Shown: positions 11,975 through 13,603 of the stretch, piece after piece
How positions within the stretch are numbered: the stretch's first letter is position 1
Layout of the letters: every line of letters begins with the position of its first letter
Source of the DNA: Mycobacterium sp.
GTDB taxonomy: Bacteria > Actinomycetota > Actinomycetes > Mycobacteriales > Mycobacteriaceae
Direction: 5' to 3'
Length of the DNA: 13,603 bases
Assembly (NCBI GenBank): GCA_023264755.1
Contig: JAHFVB010000004.1
Location: forward strand, 13,998-27,600
Made by a program: the position numbers and the translations under genes
Notes under the pieces: generated by a model
What the model was told of the DNA's origin: nothing
The model's input: only the letters and a program-made list of their open reading frames with translations
The model's database searches: none

Positions 11975-12649
11975 ATGACCGAGCTCGCCCGCGACGAATC
12001 CAGGACAGAATCTCGAGCCAGCTCGGCCCATGCGGCCTGGTTGCGGATGATGGCCCTGCTGTACGACCCGTTCCTTTGGCTCGGTGAGCTCGCGGGCATG
12101 CGGCGCAGGCGACGCGCGCTGCTCGCCGAGGCCCGTGGCTGCGTCGTCGAAATCGGCGCTGGCACTGGGTTGAACATCGCGCACTATCCCGACACGGTCG
12201 ACGAACTCGTACTCACCGAGCCCGAACCCGGCATGCGCCGCAGACTCACGCGGCGCCTCGATCGGCATGGCCGCGCCGCACGGATCTCCGCCGCGCCCGC
12301 GGAGCGCCTGCGCGTCGCCGACGCGTCGGTGGACACAGTCGTGGCGACGCTCGTCCTATGCACCGTCGAGGAGCCGCAGCGCGTGCTGCGCGAGGTCGCG
12401 CGCGTGCTCCGTCCGGGTGGACAGTTGCTGTTCATCGAACACGTTCGGGCACGCTCGCGATTCCTCGCAACCTGTCAGGACAGGCTCCTTGGCCCGTGGC
12501 GTGGCTTAGCGGGCGGGTGCGTGTGCAACCGCCCGACCCTCGAGTCGATGCGCGGCTGCGGGTTCACCGTCGAGGCCGACGAGGCCGTCTGGCGTGGGAT
12601 GCCGCCGATCGTTCATCCGCTCGCGATCGGCCGGGCGACTCGGCAATGA
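11975..12649 (+). CDS. Class I SAM-dependent methyltransferase
   Basis: The 224-residue methyltransferase has a Rossmann-like fold. The SAM-binding motif I is VVEIGAGTG (57-65), followed by an acidic residue in LTEPEPGM (Glu82) expected to contact the ribose. A VDTVVATLVLCTVEEP segment corresponds to motif IV and VLRPGGQLLFIEHV to the post-motif beta strand. The pattern recalls UbiE/Methyltransf_11-type proteins and mammalian METTL7-like enzymes, which methylate small molecules or thiols; the substrate is not evident. The start codon lies directly after a leaderless-type promoter. The 3' end overlaps the FHA protein gene by ATGA, so the two are cotranscribed and probably translationally coupled. 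Confidence 0.87.
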   Translation: MTELARDESRTESRASSAHAAWLRMMALLYDPFLWLGELAGMRRRRRALLAEARGCVVEIGAGTGLNIAHYPDTVDELVLTEPEPGMRRRLTRRLDRHGRAARISAAPAERLRVADASVDTVVATLVLCTVEEPQRVLREVARVLRPGGQLLFIEHVRARSRFLATCQDRLLGPWRGLAGGCVCNRPTLESMRGCGFTVEADEAVWRGMPPIVHPLAIGRATRQ

Positions 12650-13603
12650 CCATGACTCGCAGGTTCGGACTCGAATATCGTTCCACGACAGGCGAATCGA
12701 CATTCTTCGATGGGCAGCGCACGGTTCGGATCGGCCGCAGCCGCGACAACGACATCGTCCTGGACACTCCGAGCGTTTCACGTTGGCATGGCGAACTGCG
12801 ACCGACGGCTGCGGGATGGGAATTGGTCGACGTCGGCAGCGCCGCAGGCACTTGGATCAGCGACCAGCGCGTCTCGCACGTGTCGATAGGCACGGCGACG
12901 GTGACCGTGCGCTTCGGCGCGTCCAGCGACGGCGTCGTGAGTTTCAGCTCCGTGGCTCTCCCCCACCTTCCGTCGGACGGACCGCCCGAACCCGACCACC
13001 CGTTCCTGCGCCGCGACCAGCAGCGCACCCACCTCTACCACCTCGATACGTCCGCGGCGGAGCGACGCGTCGACGGGTTGCTCATCCGCACCCGAACCGG
13101 TGATCGACGTTTCGGCCCGGACAAACCCGTGCGGATCGGCCGCGACGCGAGCTCCGATGTCGTAGCCGACGACGCCGCCGTGTCGCGCCGGCACGCGAAC
13201 GTGGGGTGTCGCCCCGACGGCTGGTGGTTCGTCGACCACTCCAACTCCGGTTCCTTCATCGACGGCGAACGCGTCAAGGAGAAGAAGATTACCGAGCAGA
13301 CGGTGATTCAACTCGGCCACCCGGAAGCCGGATATCAACTCACCCTGGTGCCGGTGGCCGACGTCGCGTCGGCGCAGAAGGCCATCATCGGCCGACGGCG
13401 GCGCAGAACGCTGACCCGTTGGGTGGCCGCCGCCGCCGTAGTAGCGGTGGTCGGCGGCGGGGTGACCGCCACCGTGTTGCTCACCGACGGTGGCCAGCAC
13501 GAGAACACGCTAAGCGCGGCCCACCTGGAACGAGCCAAGCGCGCCAGCGTGCAGCTCATCGCGTTCGATCAACACGACGTCCCGGAGTGGACGGGTTCGG
13601 GGA
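12646..13603 (+). CDS. Twin-FHA membrane protein, probably a trypsin-like protease (3' end missing)
   Basis: The first 319 residues are visible and the frame stays open at the window end. The protein starts at ATG 12646, overlapping the methyltransferase stop as ATGA. Residues about 26-90 form a first FHA domain, a phosphothreonine-binding module, with IGRSRDNDIVL and the SxxH-type SRWH. Residues 162-222 form a second FHA domain with IGRDASSDVV, SRRH and HSNSGSFIDG. A basic RRRRR stretch (250-254) precedes one membrane helix (about 258-279). The outer part begins with RASVQLIAFD and, at the edge, WTGSG, which resembles the start of trypsin/HtrA-type serine proteases; the catalytic residues lie outside the window. 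The layout suggests a surface protease whose inner domains read Ser/Thr-kinase phosphorylation. The protease call is tentative and the FHA calls are firm. Confidence 0.82.
   Translation, partial: MTMTRRFGLEYRSTTGESTFFDGQRTVRIGRSRDNDIVLDTPSVSRWHGELRPTAAGWELVDVGSAAGTWISDQRVSHVSIGTATVTVRFGASSDGVVSFSSVALPHLPSDGPPEPDHPFLRRDQQRTHLYHLDTSAAERRVDGLLIRTRTGDRRFGPDKPVRIGRDASSDVVADDAAVSRRHANVGCRPDGWWFVDHSNSGSFIDGERVKEKKITEQTVIQLGHPEAGYQLTLVPVADVASAQKAIIGRRRRRTLTRWVAAAAVVAVVGGGVTATVLLTDGGQHENTLSAAHLERAKRASVQLIAFDQHDVPEWTGSG

Overview
The window looks like chromosomal DNA of a mycobacterium (Mycobacterium/Mycolicibacterium type) or a close actinobacterial relative. The reasons are mostly GC-rich coding sequence, two small secreted proteins resembling the mycobacterial haemophore (MHB / Rv0203-like) families, a secreted Gly-rich protein, GTG and TTG starts, and two genes with a TANNNT -10 hexamer placed for leaderless transcription. 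I see no tRNA, rRNA, CRISPR array or insertion sequence.

Left part (1-4140): cell-envelope and sensing genes. After the 3' end of an unidentified gene come a secreted haemophore-related protein (296-655), a secreted Gly-rich protein made of 23-residue repeats (1115-1477), a minus-strand single-pass membrane protein with a Pro/Ala-rich outer tail (1803-2306), and a two-gene plus-strand unit: a secreted MHB-like protein (2579-2950) and, 7 nt later, a membrane histidine kinase (2958-4136). No response regulator lies in the window. Similar GTTGAGTG palindromes precede the Gly-rich gene and the MHB-kinase pair.

Middle (4260-10522, minus strand): a tightly packed six-gene operon. In transcription order it holds an NCS1-family permease, a Rieske oxygenase alpha subunit, a GlnT/type III glutamine-synthetase-like ligase, a short-chain dehydrogenase, a creatininase-family amidohydrolase and a TetR regulator. 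The last three junctions overlap (TGATG, TTGA, TAGTG). The most economical reading is import and breakdown of an amine or N-containing small molecule: gamma-glutamylation by the ligase, oxygenation, dehydrogenation, amide hydrolysis, and local TetR control. The layout recalls the aniline pathway (glutamylanilide synthetase, amide hydrolase, Rieske dioxygenase), but with a creatininase-type hydrolase. The substrate is unknown. The divergent region upstream (10523-10850) is rich in inverted repeats.

Right part (10851-13603, plus strand): an alpha/beta hydrolase fused to a LuxR-type DNA-binding domain, then a terminator-like hairpin, then a unit with its own promoter made of a SAM-dependent methyltransferase and, overlapping by ATGA, a protein with two FHA domains, one membrane segment and the apparent start of a trypsin-like protease, cut off by the window end.

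The best candidates for something undescribed are the six-gene operon, the MHB protein-histidine kinase pair, and the hydrolase-LuxR fusion beside the operon.
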